57,776 nt of DNA from NCBI GenBank assembly GCA_027624035.1, contig JAQBUI010000020.1, forward strand, positions 1-57,776. Direction: 5' to 3'. Numbering within the stretch: the first letter of the stretch is position 1; each line of letters begins with the position of its first letter. This DNA comes from Pseudomonadota bacterium. GTDB taxonomy: Bacteria; Pseudomonadota; Gammaproteobacteria; Pseudomonadales; Azotimanducaceae. Below, piece after piece: positions 44,000 to 52,943 of the stretch. The notes below the pieces were generated by a model. The model was not told the origin of the DNA and ran no database searches. It saw nothing but the letters and a program-made list of their open reading frames with translations. The position numbers were made by a program, and so were the translations under genes.

Positions 44000-46507
44000 A
44001 TGGAGCATGCAAGCAGCAGCATAGCGGATCTTGTGACCGGCATCATGATGCTGTTGTTGATTGCGGCCGTTACGACGCTGCTCTCGAAACGGGTCGACAA
44101 GCTCCCTCTCACCATCCTGCTCGTATTTGTCGGAATCGCGATCGCGGCTCTTGGCAAGGATATTCCCGGGCTCACCGAACTGGCGGAGTTTCATCTGACC
44201 CCGGAACTGGTTCTGTTTGTCTTCATACCGACGCTGATTTTTGAGTCCGCATTCAATCTGGATGTCAGGCAGGTCTCCCGAAACATCTGGCCAATTCTGG
44301 TGCTGGCAATTCCTGGCCTGCTGCTGTCGACCGCATTGATTGGGCTCATGGTGGCCGGCCTGACTCATTTCTCGCTGATGGTGGCACTTCTACTCGGCGC
44401 GATTCTGTCCGCGACAGACCCGGTTGCGGTCATCTCGATCTTCAAACAGTTGGGTGTGCCGGAACGGCTCACCATCCTGGTGGAAGGTGAAAGTCTGTTC
44501 AATGATGCCACCTCTCTTGTCCTTGCCACGCTGCTGATCGGCATTCTGTCCGCAGGCACTTTTTCCCAGGGGATGCTGCTCGAAGGGCTTGGGGAGTTCT
44601 TTCTGGTGTTCTTTGGTGGCGCCGTGGTGGGGGCTGTTCTCGCACTGGTGGTCGGCATGACACTCGGAGCAATCGAGTCCGACGCCGCCATCGAGATCAC
44701 CCTGACTACCATATTGGCGTACCTCTCCTTCATTGTGGCCGAGCACGTGTTTCATGTGAGCGGGATCATGGCCGTGGTGGCCGCCGGTCTGATGATAGGT
44801 TCCTGGGGGAAATCCAAGATTTCACCATCGACTTCCGAGTTCATGGAGCATTTCTGGGAGTATCTGGCGTTTGTGGCCAACGCTCTGATCTTTCTGATGG
44901 TGGGGTTGCAGATCGATCTTGTCACGCTGTGGCAATCCTATGATCTGATTGCGCTGGTGTTTGTCGCCATGCTGATCTCGAGAGCGCTCGTCATCTTTGC
45001 CGTGGTTCCGCTCGTCGGCAAACTTCCGGAGTCAGAGCCCATCGGCCTGCCGTTTCAGACGGTGATGTATTGGGGAGGGTTGCGGGGGGCGATTGCACTG
45101 GCCATTGTGCTGTCACTTCCGGCATTTGAATACAAGGATGAACTGGTGGCCATCGTCATGGGTGCGGTGCTCGCAACACTGGTGATTCAGGGGCTCAGTA
45201 TTGAATCTATCGTGAAATGGCTGGGCCTGAACAAGCTCAGTGTCGCCGACAATCTGGCGAGGCTGGAAGGTGACAAGCACGCTCGCGAAGAGGGCCTCGA
45301 CCGGCTGGATGGACTGGTGGAAGGTGGCCACTTCTCCCAGCGGATCGCCGACAATCTGCGTGAAAAGTGCGAACGGAATCTGCGGGATCTCAGTCACGAG
45401 ATTGATGCGCTGAACGGCGGCATGAGCGTCGAGGAACGAACCCATATCCTCGCGATGCGATGTCTTGCCAGAGAAAAGGCGAGGATCTATGAGTTATTCA
45501 GTCGCGGGTTGATCAATGAATGGGCATTCAGGGAACTGGACCATACAGTGACCGTCCAGCTCGAGGGCGTGCGTCATAGTCGCGTGTTGCCGACCGATGC
45601 CATTGAACTCTCATTGGGCAAGGCAATCCACCTGGGGATCATCAGGTTGCTGGAGCGCATCCCTGGTGGAAACATGCTCTCCGAACGGATGCGTACCCAG
45701 CGTATCATCCGGGACTTTGACGTCGCATGGGGCCGATATCGGTCCGTTTCGAGCGTTCTGTCAGGCATGCATGAACTGGCGGGGGAGAGCGCTGCCGACG
45801 CTGCCGTGGAGGCTACGGTTCGTGCGGTATACGAGCATATGGCGCAACAAACCAAGGCCGAAATCGACGAGGTAGGCGATCAGTATCCTGAGTTCGTAGA
45901 GACGGTTCAGGAACAGCTCGGGCAGCGTCTGCTGCTGGTCGCAGAGCATGAGTCTGTGGAGCACGCGGCGCAGCTCGGTCTGATCCAGGAAGGGATCGCC
46001 CACTACATCCTGAAGGATCAGTCGGAACGAATCCGACAGCTCAAGAAAGACGATGTGTCAGCCTGTTTCGAACTGGAGATATCAGAATTGCTGCGCAACA
46101 CCTCCATTTTTGCCGAGATCAATGAGCAGGAGTTTGAGTCCATTTCCAGGTTGTTGCGTCCGCGAACCGTGCCGCGTGGCACAGCCATCGTCAGACAGGG
46201 GCAGCAGGGCGATTCGATGTTCCTGATCGCGAGGGGGGTGGCTCATGTGATGATTGATGTGGACGGGGCGGACCAGCAGGTTGCCAGCCTGTTTGCAGGA
46301 GACATTCTCGGTGAGGCCGCGCTGCTGCACGGGACGCCACGGAACGCCACCGTCGTGGCTGCCACACCGTGTTCACTGTATGTACTCCAGCGGGCCGACC
46401 TGGACAAGCTGCTCGAGGCCTACCCTGAACTGCGCAATCGGGTTCTCGACATCGACCGTCAGCGGACATCCGCCAACACCGAAACGGGCCACGGACAGAC
46501 CAAATGA
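44000..46507 (+). CDS. CPA1-type Na+/H+ antiporter with cyclic-nucleotide-binding-like domain
   Basis: An 835-residue protein: an N-terminal transporter of about 12 membrane segments (residues about 10-410) with SATDPVAVIS (about 137) and NDATSLVLA of the NhaP/NHE family, a long helical cytoplasmic linker (about 420-690), and a C-terminal cNMP-binding-like domain (about 700-820) with RPRTVPRGTAIVRQGQQGDSM and FAGDILGEAALLHGTPRNATVVA, the phosphate-binding cassette. The domain suggests gating by cyclic nucleotides or small ligands. It overlaps the Usp gene by four bases (ATGA), so the two are coupled. Confidence 0.9.
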   Translation: MEHASSSIADLVTGIMMLLLIAAVTTLLSKRVDKLPLTILLVFVGIAIAALGKDIPGLTELAEFHLTPELVLFVFIPTLIFESAFNLDVRQVSRNIWPILVLAIPGLLLSTALIGLMVAGLTHFSLMVALLLGAILSATDPVAVISIFKQLGVPERLTILVEGESLFNDATSLVLATLLIGILSAGTFSQGMLLEGLGEFFLVFFGGAVVGAVLALVVGMTLGAIESDAAIEITLTTILAYLSFIVAEHVFHVSGIMAVVAAGLMIGSWGKSKISPSTSEFMEHFWEYLAFVANALIFLMVGLQIDLVTLWQSYDLIALVFVAMLISRALVIFAVVPLVGKLPESEPIGLPFQTVMYWGGLRGAIALAIVLSLPAFEYKDELVAIVMGAVLATLVIQGLSIESIVKWLGLNKLSVADNLARLEGDKHAREEGLDRLDGLVEGGHFSQRIADNLREKCERNLRDLSHEIDALNGGMSVEERTHILAMRCLAREKARIYELFSRGLINEWAFRELDHTVTVQLEGVRHSRVLPTDAIELSLGKAIHLGIIRLLERIPGGNMLSERMRTQRIIRDFDVAWGRYRSVSSVLSGMHELAGESAADAAVEATVRAVYEHMAQQTKAEIDEVGDQYPEFVETVQEQLGQRLLLVAEHESVEHAAQLGLIQEGIAHYILKDQSERIRQLKKDDVSACFELEISELLRNTSIFAEINEQEFESISRLLRPRTVPRGTAIVRQGQQGDSMFLIARGVAHVMIDVDGADQQVASLFAGDILGEAALLHGTPRNATVVAATPCSLYVLQRADLDKLLEAYPELRNRVLDIDRQRTSANTETGHGQTK

Positions 46508-47415
46508 GGAAGCTCGAGAATATTCTGGTCGTGCTTGAGCCCCAGACAAGTGATCAGCCGGCGCTGGCACGGGCGATCTATCTGGCGACGGCCAGTGGCG
46601 CGAAGCTGCACCTGTTCATGTGTGCCTACGACACTGCCATCGGCATCGCGTCATTTCTGTCCGGCGGGCAAAGGCAAAACTTCATCCAGACGATTCTTGA
46701 CGGTAGCAAGGTCCTGGTGGAGCGGCTGGCGGCCGGCGCCCGGGAAAAAGGGATCGTCGTGTCAAGCGCGGTGCGATGGGATCGACATCCGACCGATGCG
46801 ATCCTTCATGAGGCGGAGCAGGGCTTCGATCTGATGATGAAGCATGCCAGGGCACAGTCGCGGGCAGACATGATGTTCCACAGCATCGAATGGAGTTTGA
46901 TGCGCTATGGCCCCTGCCCCGTGATGCTGGTCAAGGAGGGGCAGTGGGATGACGTAGGTCAGGTGCTTGCGGCCGTTGACGCCGCGCCGGAAAGTGATAC
47001 CCATCAGACCCTGAACAAGGCGATTCTGGAACACGCTCGTTTTCTGGCTGAGCTGCTCAATTTTGACCTTCATCTGGTGACTGCATATCCAGCGCCCCCG
47101 GTGTTCGGGATGGTCTCTTCAGCGGCGGACCAGGCGGTAAACTATCGGGCCAGAATGTCTGCGATGGTGACATCATACCTGGCAGACCTCGGCGAACAGT
47201 ACGGCGTTACGGAGCAGTTTCAGCACGCAGTAGAGGGGCCTGTAGACTGGGTGATTCCCCACGTTTCGGAAGAACTGGTCACCGAGTTCGTGGTCATGGG
47301 TAACGTCTGCAGGGAAGGGCGCGCAGGCCTCAGCATCGGTACGAGTGCCGAATCCATTCTTGAGCAGCTCAATACCAATGTACTGATGGTTCAGGTGACT
47401 TCGGAGGCATCCTGA
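46504..47415 (+). CDS. Tandem universal stress protein (UspE-like)
   Basis: A 303-residue protein made of two Usp domains (about 1-145 and 150-300), as in UspE. The N-terminal ENILVVLEPQTSDQPALARA and the C-terminal VVMGNVCREGRAGLSIGTSAESILEQ match the family; the second domain keeps a phosphate-binding-like GxSIGT. The start overlaps the antiporter stop (ATGA). Coupled expression suggests it regulates or is a partner of the antiporter in pH or osmotic stress. Confidence 0.85.
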   Translation: MRKLENILVVLEPQTSDQPALARAIYLATASGAKLHLFMCAYDTAIGIASFLSGGQRQNFIQTILDGSKVLVERLAAGAREKGIVVSSAVRWDRHPTDAILHEAEQGFDLMMKHARAQSRADMMFHSIEWSLMRYGPCPVMLVKEGQWDDVGQVLAAVDAAPESDTHQTLNKAILEHARFLAELLNFDLHLVTAYPAPPVFGMVSSAADQAVNYRARMSAMVTSYLADLGEQYGVTEQFQHAVEGPVDWVIPHVSEELVTEFVVMGNVCREGRAGLSIGTSAESILEQLNTNVLMVQVTSEAS

Positions 47416-47460
47416 CCGCATCTGGTCCTTAATCCAGGTAAATCCAGGGCTAAACCGGTC

Positions 47461-47817
47461 TCAATCTGCCGGTGGCGCTCTGCCATCAGCCTGCCTGCGG
47501 CTATGGTATTGACGGACCACGGCCTCCTCGACGCGACGGACATAGACATCCGTGTGCGCATCGCTGCCATGTTCTCCGAAGAGATTGATCCATCGATCAG
47601 AACGTCGGCCAAAGGCCAGCAACCGCTCGTAGTAGCGACCCGGGTCTTTTCCGGGGATCACAAGGCCCGCCAACAGGCAGACCATCGATATTGGTACCAT
47701 CACGAAGTCGCGTATGCCGTCCAGCCCGAGTTTCAGCTGGAGTATCAGCACATTGCGAATCAGCCCCCAGCGCCCCAACGCCGGTTCCTGCGCTTCAAAC
47801 CGGGCATCAACTGGCAT
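47461..47817 (-). CDS. Small membrane protein of unknown function
   Basis: A 118-residue protein from the ATG at 47817 (an earlier ATG at 47859 would overlap mnmH by 53 bases). One or two hydrophobic helices are seen (FVMVPISMVCLLAGLVI), followed by a charged C-terminal half (YYERLLAFGRRSDRWINLFG). It matches no family I recognise well. It overlaps the mnmH gene by 11 bases on the same strand, so it is probably translated from the same mRNA. Confidence 0.7.
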   Translation of the reverse strand: MPVDARFEAQEPALGRWGLIRNVLILQLKLGLDGIRDFVMVPISMVCLLAGLVIPGKDPGRYYERLLAFGRRSDRWINLFGEHGSDAHTDVYVRRVEEAVVRQYHSRRQADGRAPPAD

Positions 47818-49036
47818 TGGCCTGCCACGCTCCTGACTGCGCGAATGCCTGCACTGCACTGCGATCCCCTTGAAAGATGATTCGGTCCTGCTTGCGGGTC
47901 AGTTGATAGCTGTACATCGGATCGTAATAGTCACGTAACAGCATCTCGATCCAGACCCTGTGGTGTTCCAGATCACCGTTGCGATGATGGGCGAGGGCAG
48001 CTTCAACTGCCGCCCTGACTGCAGCATGGCGGACGCCGCCCAGGCGCTTCCTGATGCCGTCAGTTGCGGTTAGCAGCTGTTTCGCAAGCTGCTCCAATGC
48101 CGTCTCTGAGTCCTGATTCTGAAGATCTGCATACTGCCCGAGAATGTAGTCACGGTGAATCCTCTCAATTCGCGCGGCGGTATCTTCCTGCAGCACCACG
48201 ACAGGAGCCTCATCCATGGCCTGTTTGAGGACTACCGGAATCTGAACCCGGCCGATCAGCCGGCCCTCATCTTCGAGCACAAGGCCCTGGCGGCGGGACT
48301 CCCGGTGCTTGAGCAGGTCGATCGCCAGCCGATTCTCGAAATCAATCTGTGAGGGCTGCCCGGCCACCCTCTGACCGAAGGCAGAACCGCGGTGATTGGC
48401 CAGCCCTTCGAGATCTATTGATGCGCTAGCGCCTTCTGCTGCGCTTGAGGTTTCTGATCCGCCAAGGGCTTCTGATCCGCTAAGGGCTTTCGATCCGCTA
48501 AGGGCTTCTGATCGGCTAAGGGCTTCTGATCGGCTAAGGGCTTCGATCAGGTCCGTTTTTCCGACGCCGGTGTAGCCTGACACGATCAGCAGTGGTGGTA
48601 TCTGTTCCAACTGCTGCAGAAGATAGCTTCGCATTGCCTTGTAGCCACCCTCAATCCGGGGGACATTGATGCCGGCCTCGGAGAGCCACTGGCAGGCAAT
48701 TCGGGATCGTTGACCTCCGCGGAAACAGAACAGGTGGGTCTGCGGGTTGGACTGTACGAAGCGAATCCAACTTTCAATTTTCTGCTGCCGGTTGTCGCCT
48801 GAAACCAGATGATGGCCCATTTCTGTCGCCATAGCGGGCCCCTGGTTTTTGTAGCAGATCCCGACCTCGCGTCGTTGATCGTCATCCAGGATGGGGATGT
48901 TTGTCGCTGAGGGAAACGATCCTCCGCAGAATTCCACCTGGGCACGGACGTCGATCATCGGTGTGTCGGAGACAAACAGATGCCTGAATGACCGCGAGCA
49001 GGACTCGGAGGAGATTGGGGAAGAGGTACTGGACAT
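47807..49036 (-). CDS. mnmH: tRNA 2-selenouridine synthase (MnmH/SelU)
   Basis: Replaces sulfur with selenium in wobble 2-thiouridine of tRNA, using selenophosphate. The 409-residue protein has an N-terminal rhodanese domain with the active cysteine Cys104 in FCFRGGQRS and a P-loop domain with SGYTGVGKT (153-161), then IDLEGLANHRGSAFG. Between the P loop and IDLEGL, about 36 residues of tandem EALS-x-S hexads are inserted that are absent from the family. Its presence shows that selenophosphate is made in this organism, which supports selenocysteine decoding of the peroxiredoxin gene at 29633-30331. Confidence 0.92.
   Translation of the reverse strand: MSSTSSPISSESCSRSFRHLFVSDTPMIDVRAQVEFCGGSFPSATNIPILDDDQRREVGICYKNQGPAMATEMGHHLVSGDNRQQKIESWIRFVQSNPQTHLFCFRGGQRSRIACQWLSEAGINVPRIEGGYKAMRSYLLQQLEQIPPLLIVSGYTGVGKTDLIEALSRSEALSRSEALSGSKALSGSEALGGSETSSAAEGASASIDLEGLANHRGSAFGQRVAGQPSQIDFENRLAIDLLKHRESRRQGLVLEDEGRLIGRVQIPVVLKQAMDEAPVVVLQEDTAARIERIHRDYILGQYADLQNQDSETALEQLAKQLLTATDGIRKRLGGVRHAAVRAAVEAALAHHRNGDLEHHRVWIEMLLRDYYDPMYSYQLTRKQDRIIFQGDRSAVQAFAQSGAWQANAS
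48441..48545. repeat. In-frame 18-bp tandem repeats within mnmH
   Basis: About six imperfect copies of an 18-base unit (GGCTTCTGATC plus variants with CGCTAA) encoding Glu-Ala-Leu-Ser-x-Ser hexads. The unit length is a multiple of three, so copy changes keep the frame. The insertion sits right after the P loop of MnmH. Confidence 0.8.
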
Positions 49037-49598
49037 TCTTCACAAGGCCCTGGGGTGCATTGATTGACGAACAACATCTTATTGTAGCCCGGCGATGAGG
49101 AGCGATGATAGTTCCATTATTTAACATAATATATATTATACGCATAAGTATGCTATCAGGGCGCTACAAAAAGAAACGGGATCGTGACCTGTTGCGCTCC
49201 CGGCGACTCGCCCATCGACGCCAGTTCACCGCCTGGGTCGGTATGGACATTCGAGAAGACGCATCCGGCGGGTTGCAGAACTGCCTACATAGAGTTGCTA
49301 TAAAGGTGTTGTGAAGATGTCATGGGTGTTGTGAAGATGTTGAGGGGTTCTGAAGATGTTATGAGTAGACCCACGAAATCCTGCTGTTTCCGCAAGCGAA
49401 GCCAGTCATTACTCACCGTGGGAGTCCCAATTCATGGCGCAGGAAGTTTCCGATAATCGGCATGCATATCGCCATGAGACTCAGTATACTTTTCGCGTTC
49501 TAACATCAGGTCCGAGGCCCCATGCGAACCACGATGCACGAGACCCATCGCGGAAAAGGCTTCGGCAGTCATTACAAATCAGATCAAGGTGATTGAGT
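49037..49598. other. AT-rich intergenic interval with palindrome and short direct repeats
   Basis: About 560 bases without a credible gene. It holds a perfect 14-base palindrome ATAATATATATTAT at 49126-49139 inside an AT-rich patch, suitable for a promoter of mnmH or of the downstream gene, and a cluster of direct repeats near 49305-49359. A 69-residue open frame at 49105-49314 has no family resemblance. Confidence 0.5.
49305..49359. repeat. Three short direct repeats, 20-base period
   Basis: GGTGTTGTGAAGATGT occurs at 49305-49320 and again at 49325-49340, and a degenerate copy (GGTTC-TGAAGATGT) at 49346-49359. The period is close to 20 bases. No hairpin or coding frame explains it; it may be a binding-site array or a small minisatellite. 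Confidence 0.7.
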
Positions 49599-49976
49599 AT
49601 GGAATGCCCGAAGTGCCATGCCGATATGGAAGAAGTAACCTATGGCCGCAATATGACGGTTGACCGATGCACGAACTGTAAGGGAATCTGGTTCGATGCC
49701 GGTGAGGCGGAAGAATTGAAGGGCAAATGGATGTCCGAATTCGTTGACAGCGGCGACCCCGAAGTCGGCAAGGAATACAACAAGATCGAAGACGTCAATT
49801 GTCCCCGCTGTGGCAAGATCATGTCCAAGGTGTCTGATCCAAAACAGCCTCACATCTGGTATGAGGCCTGTGAGGAACACGGCATGTATTTTGATGCGGG
49901 TGAGTTCACCGACTATAAGTACGAGACGATACTCGATAAATTCCGGGACCTGGTGACCGGGAAACGGAAGCACTAG
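49599..49976 (+). CDS. Zinc-ribbon (zf-TFIIB-like) protein
   Basis: A 125-residue protein with two zinc knuckles: CPKCHADM with CTNCKGIWFDAGE near the N-terminus (C-x2-C ... C-x2-C) and CPRCGKIM with CEEHGMYFDAGE later. The double 'C-x-C...GxxFDxGE' layout is typical of the zf-TFIIB domain family. The ATG at 49599 is preferred over the TTG at 49593. Function unknown; it is followed 23 bases later by an MBL-fold hydrolase on the same strand. Confidence 0.85.
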   Translation: MECPKCHADMEEVTYGRNMTVDRCTNCKGIWFDAGEAEELKGKWMSEFVDSGDPEVGKEYNKIEDVNCPRCGKIMSKVSDPKQPHIWYEACEEHGMYFDAGEFTDYKYETILDKFRDLVTGKRKH

Positions 49977-49999
49977 GCCCTGCCGGCCTGGTCGTCACG

Positions 50000-50890
50000 G
50001 TGCAGATCTCATTTTATGGCGTGCGCGGGTCCATCGCCGCTCCAGGGCCGACGACGGTCAAATACGGCGGCAACACCTCCTGCGTACATGTCAAAACGAA
50101 TTCAGGCCAGAACCTGATTTTTGACGCCGGAACGGGCATTCGTATGCTGGGTGAGCGAATGGTCCGCCACGATGAACCACTGCTGCTGATGCTCAGTCAC
50201 GGCCACTGGGACCATATTCAGGGCTATCCGTTCTTTGGGCCGATCTATCAACCAGGGCGTCAGATCACCGTTTGTCAGGGCTCAGAGGGTAACGCGGTCG
50301 CGTTGAGGGCGCTGATCGAGCAGATGGATGGCTCCAACTTTCCAGTGCATGCAACAGACCTGCCTTCGAGGATCGCGACAATTGATGAGGTCGAAGCGTA
50401 TCTTGCGGCTCTGACTTTCAAGACGACCCGCAAGGACCTCAATCATCCAGGGGGCGGCCACGCCTACCGGATCGAAGAAGATGGTGTGTCCATGGCATAC
50501 ATCACCGACAACGAACTGGAACCGCCAGGCCAGCCCCAGACCACCTATGATGAATGGGTAGACTTTTGCCAGGGCGTCGACCTGCTGATCCACGACGCAC
50601 AGTATGAAGAGTCAGACATGCCCGCCAAACATGGCTGGGGACACTCGCTCATTTCACAGGTTCGGCAGTTGGCTGTTGATGCCCAGGTGAAGAACCTGGT
50701 CATGTACCATCACGATCCTGATCGGAGCGATGCCGAACTTGACGAAATCGCTATCGAGTCGGCGCAATTCTTCAAGACCCGCCGCTCTGTGATTGGCTCT
50801 CATATTGCGGCCGAGGGGCTCCAGTTCGAACTGGTGCAGAAGCGGGACCCCCTGGTGAGGACACTCACGCTCAATGAGTTTGAGCCCTGA
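50000..50890 (+). CDS. MBL-fold metallohydrolase
   Basis: A 296-residue metallo-beta-lactamase-fold hydrolase starting with GTG. It has the SFYGVRGSIAAPGP start seen in RNase Z/phosphodiesterase-like members, the metal motif SHGHWDH (about 70-76), a further aspartate in YITDNE, DLLIHDAQY and the final histidine in MYHHDPDRSD. Likely acts on a phosphodiester or cyclic nucleotide; substrate unknown. It lies 23 bases after the zinc-ribbon gene. Confidence 0.87.
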   Translation: MQISFYGVRGSIAAPGPTTVKYGGNTSCVHVKTNSGQNLIFDAGTGIRMLGERMVRHDEPLLLMLSHGHWDHIQGYPFFGPIYQPGRQITVCQGSEGNAVALRALIEQMDGSNFPVHATDLPSRIATIDEVEAYLAALTFKTTRKDLNHPGGGHAYRIEEDGVSMAYITDNELEPPGQPQTTYDEWVDFCQGVDLLIHDAQYEESDMPAKHGWGHSLISQVRQLAVDAQVKNLVMYHHDPDRSDAELDEIAIESAQFFKTRRSVIGSHIAAEGLQFELVQKRDPLVRTLTLNEFEP

Positions 50891-50903
50891 GGGTCCTTGT
50901 CAG

Positions 50904-51359
50904 TCAGGCGCCCTGCCCCCTCGAATCTTCCTGGCAGCCCTCAGCCCCGGCTTGCTGTTGCTCCGGCACCTCATCCTTGCGGCTGTGTAGAGCTCGAAAT
51001 AACGCAAAGTGATTGATCAGAGGCCGGATCGCAATGAAGCCGGCAATCCCGATGGCATCTGCGAATACATCCCAGAGCTCTGGGTATCGATACCCCGTCA
51101 GGCTTTGCAGCAGTTCCAGCAGGATTCCGTAGAGCAGCAGATAGCCAAACACCGGTTTGCGCCAGGCCAGGCCGGGTGCTGCATAGTCTCCCAGCATTGA
51201 AAGCACAACAAAGGCGGCAACGTGGTTCAGTTTGTCCCAGGCGTCGAACGGTACGGGCGGGCCTGGAACCAGCGCAAGCCAGGTGACCACCAGCAACGCG
51301 ATGGCCAGCCCTAGCCTGGCCCCAACCCGGAAGCCTGCAACGAACAGAGCCAGGTTCAT
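50904..51359 (-). CDS. VanZ-family membrane protein
   Basis: A 151-residue protein with three or four membrane segments, WDKLNHVAAFVVLSML and ELLQSLTGYRYPELWDVFADAIG being the two VanZ landmarks. The C-terminus is charged and Gln/Glu-rich. VanZ-like proteins have no defined reaction in most bacteria; no glycopeptide-resistance genes are near. It overlaps pyrF by 4 bases (ATG/stop junction at 51356-51359) and is probably in its operon. Confidence 0.83.
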   Translation of the reverse strand: MNLALFVAGFRVGARLGLAIALLVVTWLALVPGPPVPFDAWDKLNHVAAFVVLSMLGDYAAPGLAWRKPVFGYLLLYGILLELLQSLTGYRYPELWDVFADAIGIAGFIAIRPLINHFALFRALHSRKDEVPEQQQAGAEGCQEDSRGQGA

Positions 51360-52177
51360 GCCGGGACACGATGGCGATTGATTTCATCCCGGGTCGCAAT
51401 GGCAGCGTTGCGTGCGGCCTGATCGAAATCAGCACCTGCACTGGCATACAAAATGGAACGCGATGCCGAGACCAGCATTGGCCCACCCTGACCCGCCGCC
51501 ATGGTTGCACTGACGTCTGCTCCCTGGGTCCCAACCCCTGGCAGCAGAAATGGCATATCTCCGGCGATTTCCCGCGTTCGGCGCAACTCTGCCGGAACCG
51601 TGGCCCCCACGACCAGCCCGACATTGCCATTGGTATTCCAGGTAGAGGCCGCCTCGCTGGCAATATGCTCGAACAGGGTCTGGCCCCCTTCGAGGCGAAG
51701 ATTCTGCAGCGTCGCCCCACCGGGGTTTGAAGTCCGACACAGGATGAACAGACCCTTGTCACGGTAATCCAGAAATGGTTGCATGGCATCAAGGCCGAGA
51801 TAGGGATTGATCGTCGCGGCATCCGCGCCATATCTTTCGAACAGTTCGGCGGCATACATGCTGGCGGTGGACCCTACATCGCCGCGCTTTGCATCCAACA
51901 ATACCGGAACACCCAGGTCTTTGAGGTAAGTGATGGTCTGTTCCAGCTCCCTCTCTGCTCCTTGTGCGGCAAAGTGGGCAATCTGAGGCTTGTAGCAGCA
52001 GGCTATGTCCCGGGTGGAATCGATAATGGCCCGGTTGAACGTAAACACAGGTGCCTGATCACGGTTCAGCGCGCTGGGGAGTCGAGCAGGGTCCGGGTCG
52101 AGCCCAATACAGAGGAGTGAATCCAGTTCGGTCTGGCGTTGTACGATGGCGGTAAAGAATTGGTTTTGGATGATGAT
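51356..52177 (-). CDS. pyrF: Orotidine 5'-phosphate decarboxylase (type 2), no standard start codon
   Basis: Last step of UMP synthesis. The TIM-barrel shows LLCIGLDPDPARLP, YKPQIAHFA, LLDAKRGDVGSTA (the catalytic Lys-Asp pair), NPYLGLDA and PGVGTQG, all type-2 OMP decarboxylase landmarks. The conserved LCIGLDPDP lies upstream of the first GTG (52048), in a frame open to a TGA at 52184-52186 with no ATG, GTG or TTG between. The protein probably starts near 52177, where GGAG precedes three ATC codons; a rare AUC start, a sequence error or a one-base frameshift from an ATG at 52185-52187 are the options. Confidence 0.85.
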   Translation of the reverse strand: MIIQNQFFTAIVQRQTELDSLLCIGLDPDPARLPSALNRDQAPVFTFNRAIIDSTRDIACCYKPQIAHFAAQGAERELEQTITYLKDLGVPVLLDAKRGDVGSTASMYAAELFERYGADAATINPYLGLDAMQPFLDYRDKGLFILCRTSNPGGATLQNLRLEGGQTLFEHIASEAASTWNTNGNVGLVVGATVPAELRRTREIAGDMPFLLPGVGTQGADVSATMAAGQGGPMLVSASRSILYASAGADFDQAARNAAIATRDEINRHRVPA

Positions 52178-52395
52178 TCTCCGTCATGGCCCTGCCAGTA
52201 TCTGTCAAAGCGCAGCAAAAGGGGGTCAGGTTTTGTCACAAATGTCCGCTACTGGTCGCTTAGTATACGTTAGACAACGGTGTTTCGTCACCCTGAAAAG
52301 AAGTTAACTAGCTGAATATATTGAATAAAACAGAGTTGGCACGGAATCCGCATGATACCTCTCAGCTACAGTTTCTCTACGAGGGGTAACAAACC

Positions 52396-52821
52396 GTGAC
52401 AAGTTCGACTTTCATGTCAAAAATGGTGAGTTTCAAGGATCGGGGCAGATCCCGTTCAAACGATCGCGTTCAGCGGCCGGATTTCCAGGAACGGCGACAG
52501 AACGCGCGCAGGGCCAGCAGCGATCGGCTGTTTGTACAGGTTGTCCAGTCTGACGATGAGTCCAAGGTGGGTCATACGATCGCCTGTCGGGCCCTCGATG
52601 TCTCTGCAAACGGGCTGAGGATTCGTCTCGACCAGGAGATCCTGGTGGGTAGCGTACTCGATCTCTGGGTCGATGACAGCCGCAAGCCGGGCAAGTTCTT
52701 TCTCACGAGCGAAGTTCGCTGGACCGCCCCATCGGGACCTGACAGCTTTTTCTGCGGGGTTCAACTGCATGATGGTTCGGCAACAGACGTGGAGGCGTGG
52801 CGGAGTCGCCAGCAGAAGTAG
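52396..52821 (+). CDS. PilZ-domain protein
   Basis: A 141-residue protein with a single PilZ domain, a cyclic-di-GMP receptor fold. The arginine-rich start motif is ERRQNARRASSDR and the second motif, usually D/N-x-S-x2-G, is DVSANGLRI (about 70). A beta-barrel pattern ends in FFCGVQL. The N-terminal about 35 residues are charged and disordered. It may couple c-di-GMP to motility or surface processes; no partner domain is present and the gene stands alone. Confidence 0.88.
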   Translation: MTSSTFMSKMVSFKDRGRSRSNDRVQRPDFQERRQNARRASSDRLFVQVVQSDDESKVGHTIACRALDVSANGLRIRLDQEILVGSVLDLWVDDSRKPGKFFLTSEVRWTAPSGPDSFFCGVQLHDGSATDVEAWRSRQQK

Positions 52822-52943
52822 GCGCTATGGCCGCCTCCCCCGACCGGTCCTCAATTTCACCAGAGTCACTGAGTGACCGGTCACAAGCCTTCACCCACGG
52901 GCGGTACGAACAAGCCGCACGGCACCGCCGGCCCGGGCCAGCA

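Noticed and set aside
48441..48545. CRISPR-like array
   Set aside because: Repeats are contiguous 18-bp units without spacers and are in frame with mnmH; it is a coding minisatellite.
49105..49314. 69-residue ORF between mnmH and the zinc-ribbon gene
   Set aside because: No homology pattern; start within an AT-rich promoter-like patch.
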